A DNA stretch of 64,000 nucleotides from an uncultured Granulosicoccaceae bacterium (GTDB lineage Bacteria; Pseudomonadota; Gammaproteobacteria; Granulosicoccales; Granulosicoccaceae), in assembly GCA_938007995.1 (NCBI GenBank), contig CALLLW010000043.1, forward strand, positions 27,384 to 91,383. The letters run 5' to 3'. This document shows, piece after piece, positions 1 through 8,806 of the stretch. The notes beneath the pieces are model-generated. The model was not told the DNA's origin and searched no databases. It saw only the letters and a list, made by a program, of their open reading frames with translations. A program made the translations under genes and the position numbers. Position 1 is the stretch's first letter; each line of letters starts with the position of its first letter.

Positions 1-1
1 C

Positions 2-1087
2 AAACACCAGAACTTTATTTCCTCGAAGTTCGCCACTGAAAAAGCGCTGCAGATGGATCCTCATCAACACCTTGAAGCTGAACGTGAAGCGTATAGGAAG
101 TACACCGAGTTCCTGCTTGATTGTGTCGTCCTCAGACAATCAGATACCCAGTTGGTTGGCTTCACACACACTGGCGCCAGTGGTTATCTTGATGCAATAA
201 CGTCAAAGTCCGCGAAAAGACCGAATCCGAAAATCGACAGATTGGTAAGCGGTACAGGCACTTCCACAGTGCGCAGGCTACTGAATTTTCAAATGGCGGC
301 ATTGGCTGCAAGTGCTGCCCTGCTGGTTTTTCTTGTCTATCAATTTGCAACGCTGAATCTCAATCCCACAGCAGATACACTAACAGCGAGTATTCCTGCT
401 GCCACCGAAACGCCAGTCAACCAACCAGCCTCAATCGCAGTAGCACCCGCAGATGATCCTGATCGGCAGCCGGTTTCAAAAGCAACAGCAGGCATCAACA
501 CAGAGAATCAGGTTAAAGATGCACTGGATGATGTTTTGGCGATCAATTCGGCGCCTGGCGATGCAGCATTGCCAGAACGGTACGTTATTGCCTCTGAAGA
601 GGATGAGATGTGGCGCATCGCAGTAGAAAACGCCGAATTTTACTTAATGTCTAACGACGGTGATCCTGCACCGTGGATTCGCACGGCGCGCAAAATGGCA
701 GCTGGCTTTATCGCTGACGACCCTCGTCTGGCACGCACTCACTTTCTGGCAGCAATGCTTGAGCGCGATCCACAGATTGCAGAGCAGCAGTACAATCGGG
801 CGCTTAGCATTCAAACCAAAACACTGGGCTTGTATCACACCGAGACTGCACAAACACTCGAAGCGCTGGCATGGGTCGCCGAAGGGGCTCGCGATGACCT
901 TGAAGAGGCAATTACACATCAAAAGCTGGCGCTGAATGTTTATCGCAGCATCTTTGGTGAAGAGGCTGAGGACACGCGCGCTGCACGCTGGAAGTTACAG
1001 TATTTCGAGGACCGACTCGAGGGCCGACGGCCTAAATCGGAAGATAACCGCCGACTACTGCCGGCGCTGGCACGATTCAGCCGCTAA
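2..1087 (+). CDS. TPR-containing single-pass membrane protein, 5' end cut by window
   Basis: I do not recognise a named family. The frame is open to the left edge, and the first ATG (position 53) has no ribosome binding site before it, so the true start is probably outside the window. Counting from that ATG, a hydrophobic segment at about residues 81-99 is a likely membrane anchor. It is followed by a low-complexity Ala/Thr/Pro stretch and, from about residue 220, helical repeats of the tetratricopeptide (kinesin light chain) kind, with paired Ala/Leu spacing and an AEQQYNRALSIQ-type unit. A scaffold or protein-interaction role in the envelope is plausible, but no substrate can be named. It ends convergently with the thiol protein downstream. 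Confidence 0.7.
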   Translation, partial: KHQNFISSKFATEKALQMDPHQHLEAEREAYRKYTEFLLDCVVLRQSDTQLVGFTHTGASGYLDAITSKSAKRPNPKIDRLVSGTGTSTVRRLLNFQMAALAASAALLVFLVYQFATLNLNPTADTLTASIPAATETPVNQPASIAVAPADDPDRQPVSKATAGINTENQVKDALDDVLAINSAPGDAALPERYVIASEEDEMWRIAVENAEFYLMSNDGDPAPWIRTARKMAAGFIADDPRLARTHFLAAMLERDPQIAEQQYNRALSIQTKTLGLYHTETAQTLEALAWVAEGARDDLEEAITHQKLALNVYRSIFGEEAEDTRAARWKLQYFEDRLEGRRPKSEDNRRLLPALARFSR

Positions 1088-1121
1088 CTTCTGACGGCTG
1101 GCGAAAGTCAGCCGATCAATT

Positions 1122-1163
1122 CTGAATCTGCATGACTGAATCTGTATGCCTGAATCTGTATGG
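1122..1163. repeat. Three tandem copies of a 14-bp unit
   Basis: Three adjacent units start at 1122, 1136 and 1150. Each begins CTGAATCTG, followed by C or T, ATG and a variable last base. The array lies between two convergent genes. A similar 3 x 14 bp array with a different sequence lies between the next convergent pair, at 5177-5218. Confidence 0.85.
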
Positions 1164-1189
1164 AAGGCGAAGCTGCAGTCATCCGTGCC

Positions 1190-1711
1190 TCAGGATTTCC
1201 GTGCAATGAAGTTCTCAATGGCCTCAACACTGAGCATGCCTGGGTTGTTACCGAGCAACTCACCTTCGGGACTAAACAGAAGGTAGGTCGGCGTACCGCG
1301 CAGTGTGTCTTCAGTAACGCTGTAGTAGTACGATGAAATAATGATTCCGTCCGAGACATAACTCGGAAAGCTTGGCTTGGTCTCCTTTATATACTGCCGG
1401 ATGGCATCCATTTCCTCAGGCCCGTCTAAAGCCACACCAATTACCTCTGCCTTGCTGTTCTTGTATTTCTCGTGAAATGCAGACATGTCCGGCTTTTGCA
1501 GCTTGCAGATGTGACAGTCAGTTGCCCAGAACATAACCAGTGTCCACTTGCCCTGGCCGGTCAGGTCCTCAAGCTTCAGCTGTTCGCCAGTGTCGACAGA
1601 CTGCATTTCCATGGCGTTAACAGCCCCACAGGCAACCAGCAACCACGACGCCAGCACAGCCCGAAGAAAAACTGATCTGACAGACGCAGGTTTGTAGGAG
1701 ATGGTGTTCAT
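1190..1711 (-). CDS. TlpA-like thioredoxin-fold protein, exported
   Basis: A periplasmic redox protein of the thioredoxin/TlpA/ResA superfamily. From the ATG at 1711 the protein is 173 residues. Residues 12-30 form a hydrophobic signal sequence that ends LLVACGA, which could also serve as a lipobox with Cys28 as a lipid anchor. The active site is WATDCHICK, a CxxC pair at Cys66 and Cys69, and the cis-Pro motif GTPTYLLF lies in the second half. Longer frames starting at ATG 1738 or TTG 1756 would put a charged extension before the signal, so I prefer 1711. Likely roles are disulfide reduction or cytochrome c maturation; the partner is unknown. Confidence 0.8.
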   Translation of the reverse strand: MNTISYKPASVRSVFLRAVLASWLLVACGAVNAMEMQSVDTGEQLKLEDLTGQGKWTLVMFWATDCHICKLQKPDMSAFHEKYKNSKAEVIGVALDGPEEMDAIRQYIKETKPSFPSYVSDGIIISSYYYSVTEDTLRGTPTYLLFSPEGELLGNNPGMLSVEAIENFIARKS

Positions 1712-1859
1712 ATCTGGTTTCCAGTGGGACTTACTCATAGACGCACGAAAGAGCAAAATACTTCCGCAGCAATGTGACTATCTGACAAAGTTTACAAAAA
1801 ATCTGCAGATTGCGCGTGTCTGAGCAGCAACACAATTTGCGGGCCAAACACGGTGATAC

Positions 1860-3059
1860 CTAAATTACCTTCCGACCACGTAGTGAAGATATTTCATCGT
1901 CACTCAAACCCAACACAGCCGACAGAACGTCATTGGTGTGTTGCCCAAGTGCTGGCCCGCCCTGCTCTGTTTTTCCGGGTGTGTCGCTGAGCTTTGGATG
2001 AATTGCTGCGACCTGCAATTCGCCTCCGGAGTAGCTCACAGGTTCAAACGAACCGCGGGCGTGGTAATGCGGATCTTTGAACATATCCTCGACGCTATAA
2101 ATTGGCCCACTGGGAACCGCAGCATCAGCAAGAATCCTGAGCACCTCGGCAGAGTCATGTAAATTCACCCAGCGGTTAATGGCCTGATCAACCTCTGCTT
2201 CGTGCTTTACACGTCCGGCGTTATCAGCCAATCGTTCATCATTGGCCAGATCCTCACGGCCTGCACAAGTCATCAGGCGCTTGTAGATTGAATCGCCATT
2301 ACCTCCGATCACCACGTACTTACCGTCTGCACACAGGTAAGTATTGGTGGGGACAATGCCGGTCAGAGTCGAGCCAGAGGGCTGGCGAACAATCTGCTCG
2401 GCAGAGTACTCAGGCACCACGGATTCCATCATGTTGTACACAGATTCAAATATTGAAACATCCACGACCTGGCCGCGACCGGATCGGGTACGACCAAACA
2501 ATGCCAACAGCACTCCGATTACCGCATGCATAGCAGCCAATGTGTCTCCAAGGCTCAGGTTAGGTCTGACCGGTGGCCTGTCGCTAAACCCGTTTATGTA
2601 GCGGAAGCCACCATATGCCTCACAAGCTGAAGCATAGCCGGGTTGCGATGCACGCGGACCATCCTGCCCGTAGCCACTCACTCGCGTGAAAATCAGCTGC
2701 GGATGAATTTCACGCATAGTCGCTGGATCCATGCCCCATTTTTCCAGTGTTCCGGGGCGAAAGTTCTCGACCACAACATCGACTTCTGCCATCAGACGTC
2801 TGACAAGATCCCTGCCCTCATCAGTTCTGAGGTTAACAGTGACCGATTTTTTATTGCGAGCAATGCTTTGCCACCAATAAGAAGTACCGGTTGAGTCGAG
2901 CTTACGCCAGCTTCGAATTGGATCACCACTACCAGGTGGTTCTATCTTTATGACCTCTGCGCCAAAATACGCCAACACACAGCCTGCCTGGGGTCCGGCA
3001 ATCAGCTGCCCAAGCTCCAGTACTTTTATTCCCGCTAAAGGGCGTTGATCTTCCTGCAT
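1860..3059 (-). CDS. Class III CoA transferase (CaiB/BaiF family)
   Basis: Transfers CoA between carboxylic acids through a covalent aspartyl-CoA intermediate. The 399-residue length is usual for the family. The N-terminal signature GIKVLELGQLIAGP is clear, followed by AYFGAEVIKIEPP. The likely catalytic residue is Asp172 in SLGDTLAAMHA. The start ATG has a GGGAG ribosome binding site about 7 bases upstream. No dehydrogenase or lyase sits next to it, so the acid substrate cannot be inferred. It appears monocistronic. Confidence 0.9.
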   Translation of the reverse strand: MQEDQRPLAGIKVLELGQLIAGPQAGCVLAYFGAEVIKIEPPGSGDPIRSWRKLDSTGTSYWWQSIARNKKSVTVNLRTDEGRDLVRRLMAEVDVVVENFRPGTLEKWGMDPATMREIHPQLIFTRVSGYGQDGPRASQPGYASACEAYGGFRYINGFSDRPPVRPNLSLGDTLAAMHAVIGVLLALFGRTRSGRGQVVDVSIFESVYNMMESVVPEYSAEQIVRQPSGSTLTGIVPTNTYLCADGKYVVIGGNGDSIYKRLMTCAGREDLANDERLADNAGRVKHEAEVDQAINRWVNLHDSAEVLRILADAAVPSGPIYSVEDMFKDPHYHARGSFEPVSYSGGELQVAAIHPKLSDTPGKTEQGGPALGQHTNDVLSAVLGLSDDEISSLRGRKVI

Positions 3060-3701
3060 GAAACACTCCCGGCTTCGATTCGGTCCGGCACTATACCTTG
3101 CGCTTTTTAACTACGTACAGCCTGGAAGATTTGTAAACTATGGCTACCACGCAGCGTGGCATATAACAGAGTGAAGCAGGTTAAGTTCACCCGAATTCCC
3201 CATAACCACGCTGTTTCGATCCAGCAGCCACAGGCCCGAGCGAAGGCGAACAGCACGCCCGATTCATGCCTTGTTCACAGAATTGGCAAGTTGCGGGAAA
3301 GTAGTTTTCTGACTTTGACTCTCTGCTTCAACGAGCATGTATTCTTTTAAGTTATTGTTTATAATAATTAAATGTCAACATTCAGTCAGAAAATTACATC
3401 AACTTCAGCACATGCAGCCGATCGCGCCGACGACCGGTGAATACAGCAATGGTTCATTTCAAGCGATGAATCTCATTGAATAAAACCCGAAAACTGTTAC
3501 TATTTCGCCACCAGAATGACTAAACGGATACATTCTGAAACAGACTGTCAATTTTATGACGTCCCGCGAAGAAACTGCTAGCGTATTTGGTTAACCTTGG
3601 ACTTCAGTGTTGTCCTTCACGCGGACACCAACGGACCATGTTAACAAGCGCTAACGTCGACCAGGAAGTCGACGTGCGACGTAATCGGAAGTTATCGCTG
3701 C
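3060..3701. other. Intergenic region, 642 bp, upstream of the VpsR-like regulator
   Basis: Divergent promoter space between the CoA transferase (minus) and the regulator (plus). It becomes AT-rich after about 3340. It contains one good sigma70-like promoter (3476-3503) and an isolated TATAAT at 3360 without a matching -35 box. I see no convincing gene: the 64-residue frame at 3156-3350 lacks a ribosome binding site and family features. Confidence 0.5.
3476..3503 (+). promoter_or_regulatory. Candidate sigma70 promoter for the VpsR-like gene
   Basis: TTGAAT at 3476-3481, a 16-base spacer, then TACTAT at 3498-3503. It lies about 200 bases before the regulator's ATG, which has its own GGAAG ribosome binding site. 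Called by eye only. Confidence 0.4.
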
Positions 3702-5114
3702 ATGAACACAACTCCAAGTAACGACAATAAACACGCGGATACGCGTCGTGTTGCCCGCAAGCACGCGCCCGAAGATCGCAGTGTTCTCGTATGCGACCTG
3801 AGTCAATCTCATACCAACACGGCATCGGCGATTGCAGCTGCCGGATGGCAGACCGACAACGCCGGCAGCATCCCCGCAGCCGAAAAACTGCTTTATAGCA
3901 ATGAATACCATGTTGGCCTGGTATTCATCACCACTGCAGGGCAGATTTCTGATCTTGAGGCACTGCTTTCAAAACATCAATTGCACTGGGTGGCGGTAGT
4001 TGAGGCGAACCTTATCAGCCAGGTAAATGTTGCTGCATTGATTTCAGACTACTGTTACGACTATCACACCCTACCGTGTGATGAGACCATGCTCGCTACA
4101 ACGCTCGGACACGCTTATGGCATGTCAATGTTGCGGCCGAAGCCTGCGATAGAAGACATCATCGCAGACGAAGACACCAAAATGGTTGGCAAGAGCGCTT
4201 TGATGCTCAATCTCTACGCCACTATTAAGAAGTCCGCAAGAGTGGATGCGCCTGTAATGATCACCGGTGAAACCGGTACTGGCAAAGAACTGGTAGGGCG
4301 TGCATTGCACAATCTTTCACCCAGAGCAGACGGACCATTCATTGCGGTAAGCTGCGCCACTATCCCTGAAAATCAAATCGGTGCCGCACTTTTTGGCACG
4401 GAATCAGAAGCCGGTAAGCTCGAAGACGCTAATGGCGGCTCACTTTTCCTGGATTCCATCACCGACCTTCCTGCAACTCATCAGATGTTACTGTTGCGAT
4501 TTATGCAATCAGGCCAGATAGAGGATCACAGAGGCGGTCAACGCAGCATCAATGTTCGAATTATCACGTCAAGTAATAACAGTATTGATGACGCGGTTAA
4601 GAACGGCGCCTTTCGTGAAGATCTCTACTATCGTTTAAATATACTCCACATCGAGATTCCGGCGTTGCGGGATCGCATTGGTGATGTTGATAGCCTTGCA
4701 CAGTTCTTCTTTGACAAATTCTCAAGCGAGTCACCGGGCCGTATCAAGGGCTTTTCGCAACAAGCAAAAATTGCAATGCATCAGCATCAATGGCCGGGCA
4801 ATGTTCGCGAGTTACTGAACCGTGTACGACAATCTCTGGTGATGTGTGAAAGCAGTCTGATTCAGGCTGGCGACCTTGGGCTTGGCTCAGACAGTCACGC
4901 CGATGCTGAAAACAACGCACCCACCAACCTTGACGAAGTACGGGCAAAAGCGGAAGGAGATTTCATTCGCAAGGCGTTAGAACGCAACTACAACAATGTG
5001 ACAGAAACTGCCGGACAGCTGGGAGTTTCAAGAGTAACGTTATACCGACTGATGAAGAAATATGGCGTGAACATCGCCGGTAGTGGCCGACGTAGTGCGG
5101 CAACCAGTAAGTAA
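3702..5114 (+). CDS. VpsR-like regulator, degenerate sigma54-activator architecture
   Basis: A three-domain transcription factor. Residues 27-145 resemble a receiver-like (VpsR/FleQ type) domain in which I cannot find the usual phospho-acceptor Asp. Residues 160-390 are an AAA+ domain with Walker A GETGTGKE at 189-196 and the FREDLYYRLN motif at 304-313. The C-terminus carries a Fis-type helix-turn-helix (TETAGQLGVSRVTLYRLM). The GAFTGA loop that contacts sigma54 is absent: FG at 231-232 runs almost directly into the KLEDANGG segment. Walker B reads LFLDS instead of LFLDE. The same kind of loss is known for Vibrio VpsR, which activates exopolysaccharide genes with sigma70 and c-di-GMP. The polysaccharide locus 25 kb downstream is an obvious but unproven target. 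Confidence 0.85.
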   Translation: MNTTPSNDNKHADTRRVARKHAPEDRSVLVCDLSQSHTNTASAIAAAGWQTDNAGSIPAAEKLLYSNEYHVGLVFITTAGQISDLEALLSKHQLHWVAVVEANLISQVNVAALISDYCYDYHTLPCDETMLATTLGHAYGMSMLRPKPAIEDIIADEDTKMVGKSALMLNLYATIKKSARVDAPVMITGETGTGKELVGRALHNLSPRADGPFIAVSCATIPENQIGAALFGTESEAGKLEDANGGSLFLDSITDLPATHQMLLLRFMQSGQIEDHRGGQRSINVRIITSSNNSIDDAVKNGAFREDLYYRLNILHIEIPALRDRIGDVDSLAQFFFDKFSSESPGRIKGFSQQAKIAMHQHQWPGNVRELLNRVRQSLVMCESSLIQAGDLGLGSDSHADAENNAPTNLDEVRAKAEGDFIRKALERNYNNVTETAGQLGVSRVTLYRLMKKYGVNIAGSGRRSAATSK

Positions 5115-5134
5115 ACTTACAAAGCATCTTGTAC

Positions 5135-5165
5135 AAAAAAGCCGGATTTCATCCGGCTTTTTTTG
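5135..5165. terminator. Bidirectional rho-independent terminator
   Basis: Perfect 7-bp stem GCCGGAT (5141-5147) and ATCCGGC (5151-5157) with a 3-base loop. A runs precede it and T runs follow it. It sits between convergent genes and can serve both. Confidence 0.9.
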
Positions 5166-5176
5166 TGCCTGTTTTT

Positions 5177-5218
5177 ATTGATCATCTCTAATTGATCATC
5201 TCTAATTAATCATCCCTG
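5177..5218. repeat. Three tandem copies of a 14-bp unit
   Basis: Units at 5177, 5191 and 5205 read ATTGATCATCTCTA twice and then a variant ATTAATCATCCCTG. An inverted copy of the core (TGATCAAT) follows at 5227-5234. The array lies between the terminator and the end of the peptidase gene. Confidence 0.9.
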
Positions 5219-5263
5219 TGCTTCTGTGATCAATTAGGGTGTAAAGGAATACAGCCGATCTAT

Positions 5264-6352
5264 CTAATCCAGATATTTAGCTGCATTTGCTCGTTGCAGC
5301 CATCTTTCAATAAACCGCTCTACGCCTGCCTCTGCCGCCAGTCCGAACTTCTCGGGCAACGACTTTTTGCTTTCAAACTTCACCCGGTAGACATCGGCAT
5401 TTTCACAGCTCTTCACGATGTATTCATCACTGGTCAGTATCTCATCAACCAGTTTCATACCAATTGCTTCCTGACCACTCCAGGTTTCACCAGTAGCAAC
5501 TGACGCAATGTCTGTTTGCGGCCGATATCTGGAAATAAAGTTTTTGAATTGATCGTGGATAACCTGAATATCTGCAAGAAACTTCTCGCGACCTTTATCA
5601 GTATTTTCCCCCATGACTGTCAGGGTTCTTTTGTATTCACCCGCAGTCAGAAGCTCTACATCGACATCATGCTTCTTTAACAAACGGTGAATGTTTGGAA
5701 TTTGCGCCATAACACCGATTGAACCAATTATTGCAAACGGTGCGGCGATGATTTTATTTGCGACGCAGGCCATCAGGTAGCCACCGCTGGCCGCAACCTT
5801 ATCAACACAAACAGTCAGATTAATATTTTTGCTTCTAATGCGATCCAGCTGTGCTGCGGCCAAACCATAACCGTGTACGGTACCGCCACCACTTTCAATA
5901 GTGATCAGTACTTCGTCAAAGACATCTGCAATCGACAAGACGGTGGTAATCTCGCGACGCAAACCGCTGACCTGACTTGCCTTGATATCGCCTTTAAAAT
6001 CGAGCACAAAAACGCGCTGGCGCTTTTTTTCATCAACGATCGTCTCACCATCACCACGATTTTTTGCAGCAATCTTTGAAGCTTTGCGCTTTTCCTTTGC
6101 TTCAAGCTTTTTTTGTTTTTTCTTATTTTTAAATGTGTCTTTCAGATCATCGCGGTTAAGCACAACCGAGTACATTGCTTCTTTATTGTTTTCCAGCACT
6201 TCGTTGATATGAGTGACCGAAATACTTCCCTTCTCACGCCGGCCTCCCTTGCCGCCCAGCACAGACATAAAAAAGATAACCACCAGCACAAACACAAGGA
6301 ATGTCACCAGCTTGGCCAGAAAGAGACCGTAACTTAGAAAAAACTCACCCAC
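5264..6352 (-). CDS. sohB: SohB-type inner-membrane S49 peptidase
   Basis: Membrane-anchored serine protease of the signal peptide peptidase A/SohB family. One transmembrane helix spans about residues 10-32. A lysine-rich, probably coiled linker follows (residues 70-110), then the crotonase-like S49 domain. The nucleophile is Ser189 in VAASGGYL. Lys241 in TAGEYKRTLT is the probable general base, so the Ser/Lys dyad is intact. The length of 362 fits SohB. The start is a GTG with an AAAGGA ribosome binding site. It lies 104 bases downstream of rlmKL on the same strand. Confidence 0.92.
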   Translation of the reverse strand: MGEFFLSYGLFLAKLVTFLVFVLVVIFFMSVLGGKGGRREKGSISVTHINEVLENNKEAMYSVVLNRDDLKDTFKNKKKQKKLEAKEKRKASKIAAKNRGDGETIVDEKKRQRVFVLDFKGDIKASQVSGLRREITTVLSIADVFDEVLITIESGGGTVHGYGLAAAQLDRIRSKNINLTVCVDKVAASGGYLMACVANKIIAAPFAIIGSIGVMAQIPNIHRLLKKHDVDVELLTAGEYKRTLTVMGENTDKGREKFLADIQVIHDQFKNFISRYRPQTDIASVATGETWSGQEAIGMKLVDEILTSDEYIVKSCENADVYRVKFESKKSLPEKFGLAAEAGVERFIERWLQRANAAKYLD

Positions 6353-6456
6353 TTTTGTATCCTTTGCTGTTATCTGCTTCTGTTATCCGCGCTGGTGTAT
6401 TCAATTTGGTTTGTCCAAACCGGTGTTATCCACACCGGGCTGAGCCTGCTGAATGC

Positions 6457-8733
6457 TCATTTCCTTATAAACCAGCACTGATGGATTCTCGGGTTTCTGG
6501 CGAAATCCCGTTGAATGCTCCACCGGGAACGCTCGTCAACCCGGTACTTTTCCGATATTTTCTGTGCCAATTTAAAGCGACGATAATTATTCGAAAATAC
6601 CAGCGTGCCAGTATCACTGAGTATAGCCATACAATCATCAATCATCGACTCATGATTTTTTTGTACATCCCAGTCGTGCTGCATTGAGGTTGAGTTTGAA
6701 AATGTAGGCGGATCAAGAAAAATAATATCGAATTCCTGCTGTTCTTTGCCCTGTTGTTTCACCCACTCATTGCAGTCCGCCTTTACCAGTTGGTGCTGGT
6801 TAAAGTCAATGTTATTGAGCAGGTAGTTATTTCTGGCCCACTCGAGATAGCCAGAAGACAAATCGACACTGACACTGGATTTTGCCCCACCCACCGCAGC
6901 ATGCACAGTTGCGGCGGCTGTGTAGCAATACAGATTTAGGAATCTTTGGTTACGTGCCTCTTTCGCTATCCACTGGCGTATTTTCCGATGATCCAGAAAC
7001 AGGCCGGTATCGAGGTAGTCGTGAAGATTAACTAACAGACGACAATTTCCCTCTGTCACCTGATGATACTGGTTAGTTTTCTCAACACGCTGGTACTGGG
7101 ATTCCCCTCGCTGCTTTTGACGCCGCTTGATCGCCAGATTTGCAGGATTGCACTGCAGCAACTCACACACCACTGGTGCGGCGGCATCGAGCCTGCTTTG
7201 CGCCAGTACCGGATCAATATGCGAAGGAGCGCGGTACTCCTGCATACTGGCAATCGGGCCATTGGCAGATTGATAAACATCCAGTGCAAATGCAAAATCC
7301 GGCAGGTCAGCATCATAGATGCGGTAATTTGTAACGGAGGCAGACTTAAGCCAACCGTTAATGGCGCGAATATTCTTTTTTAACCTCAAACGAAAAGGCT
7401 CTATGTCAATCTTGATCCCGCTGAGCTCTGCGCGTTGCCACACATTACCAGTGTCTGTTTTTTCAGGCGGGTTATCGGCAGCAACCGGCTTTTTCAATTC
7501 GCTCAGGTTTTCATTGGCGGCTGTTGCCAACGGTGGCATGTTTGATTTGATCAGCTTGCAATCGATATCACCATTGCGACACTCCATCAGCACTTGTCTG
7601 GGCAATCCGGTACGGTGAAACAATGACGGATTGCCGGTAAACAGCGCAAGATCCCAGTTGGGTGTTTTACGACGTAAGGCTCTGCCGAGCTTGCTGTAAA
7701 AAACGCCAATGGTCTTTTCGTCTTCCAGACGCTCGCCGTAGGGCGGATTAACCGCGACCAGCCCCGGACCCTTAGAAACTGCATGATCATCAGCAAAAAA
7801 ATCGGCCTGCCTGACCGTAATAACTGATTCGAGCCCTGCGGCTGCAATATTGGTTCTGGCAGCCTCAACCGCTTTGGGATCGATATCAAAGCCGGTAATG
7901 GCAGGCAGGTTAGTTAATCCACTTAACTTTTCCTGTTCAGCTTGTTGCCGCACACTTTGCCAGATCTGTTCATCATGCTGGCGCCAGGATAAAAAGCCGT
8001 AATAATCCCGGTTCAAACCCGGTGCGTAATTCGCTGCCATCATCGCCGCTTCTATCAGCAATGTTCCAGATCCACACATGGGGTCGAACAACGGTGCACC
8101 GCGCTTAGCCACATCAGGCCAACGCGCCTGCAGCAAAATACATGCGGCCAGATTTTCTTTTAACGGTGCTTCTGCACCCAGTTTTCTATAGTTTCGACGA
8201 TGCAGGCTGCTGCCTGCCATATCGAGTGCTATGCGTGCACGATTTTTAAATAGATAAACATTAATACGGATATCCGGCGCCACACGATCAACACCGGGAC
8301 GTTTACCGTGTTTTTCTCTGAACTGATCCACAACAGCATCTTTACTGAGTTGTGCACCGTATTGACTGTGCGTGATGCAGGAACTCTGACAAAAGAAATC
8401 CACTGCCAGTGTTCCATCTACTGAAAGATGATGATCCCACTCGATTTGCTTTACCGATTCATAAAAGCTTTTTTCATCGGTGATTTTGAAGGCAGCAAGC
8501 GGATACAAAACCCGATTAGCAACACGCGACCACAAACACACATGGTAAATATCTGCCAGAGACAGTTCGCAATCAACTCCGGCACGCCTGACTTTTAAAG
8601 AGGCCGGCGTGTCGAGCGGCATAGCTTTTAGTTCATGCAGCAGTAACGGTTCTAAACCTGTGGGGCAGGCAATAAAACACTTTTTAGTAGAGGAAGACAA
8701 TGGCCGGACATCTGAAACAGGGTGGCAACACAC
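6457..8733 (-). CDS. rlmL: Bifunctional 23S rRNA methyltransferase RlmKL
   Basis: Fused enzyme that methylates 23S rRNA at N2 of G2445 (RlmL half) and N7 of G2069 (RlmK half), by E. coli numbering. It has a THUMP-containing N-terminus, an RlmL-type domain with VNPPYGERLED, and a C-terminal RlmK domain with LNLYCYTAAATVHAA and FLDPPTFSNS. The length of 758 is slightly above the usual ~700. The N-terminal extension suggests the GTG at 8733 may be too early; a TTG at 8700 gives a start closer to the family. It lies 73 bases downstream of malQ. Confidence 0.93.
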   Translation of the reverse strand: MCCHPVSDVRPLSSSTKKCFIACPTGLEPLLLHELKAMPLDTPASLKVRRAGVDCELSLADIYHVCLWSRVANRVLYPLAAFKITDEKSFYESVKQIEWDHHLSVDGTLAVDFFCQSSCITHSQYGAQLSKDAVVDQFREKHGKRPGVDRVAPDIRINVYLFKNRARIALDMAGSSLHRRNYRKLGAEAPLKENLAACILLQARWPDVAKRGAPLFDPMCGSGTLLIEAAMMAANYAPGLNRDYYGFLSWRQHDEQIWQSVRQQAEQEKLSGLTNLPAITGFDIDPKAVEAARTNIAAAGLESVITVRQADFFADDHAVSKGPGLVAVNPPYGERLEDEKTIGVFYSKLGRALRRKTPNWDLALFTGNPSLFHRTGLPRQVLMECRNGDIDCKLIKSNMPPLATAANENLSELKKPVAADNPPEKTDTGNVWQRAELSGIKIDIEPFRLRLKKNIRAINGWLKSASVTNYRIYDADLPDFAFALDVYQSANGPIASMQEYRAPSHIDPVLAQSRLDAAAPVVCELLQCNPANLAIKRRQKQRGESQYQRVEKTNQYHQVTEGNCRLLVNLHDYLDTGLFLDHRKIRQWIAKEARNQRFLNLYCYTAAATVHAAVGGAKSSVSVDLSSGYLEWARNNYLLNNIDFNQHQLVKADCNEWVKQQGKEQQEFDIIFLDPPTFSNSTSMQHDWDVQKNHESMIDDCMAILSDTGTLVFSNNYRRFKLAQKISEKYRVDERSRWSIQRDFARNPRIHQCWFIRK

Positions 8734-8806
8734 TACCGCGCAGCCACAACAAGGTAAAGAAAATTATAGGTGATGCGGTGGCTTACCGGGTATCTGAAAT
8801 GCTGCT

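Noticed and set aside
3360..3365. Perfect TATAAT in the leader of the VpsR-like gene
   Set aside because: No -35 box at suitable spacing; the pair at 3476-3503 is better placed.
3702..5114. Classical sigma54-dependent activator (NtrC type)
   Set aside because: GAFTGA loop missing and Walker B changed, so a standard sigma54 role is unlikely.
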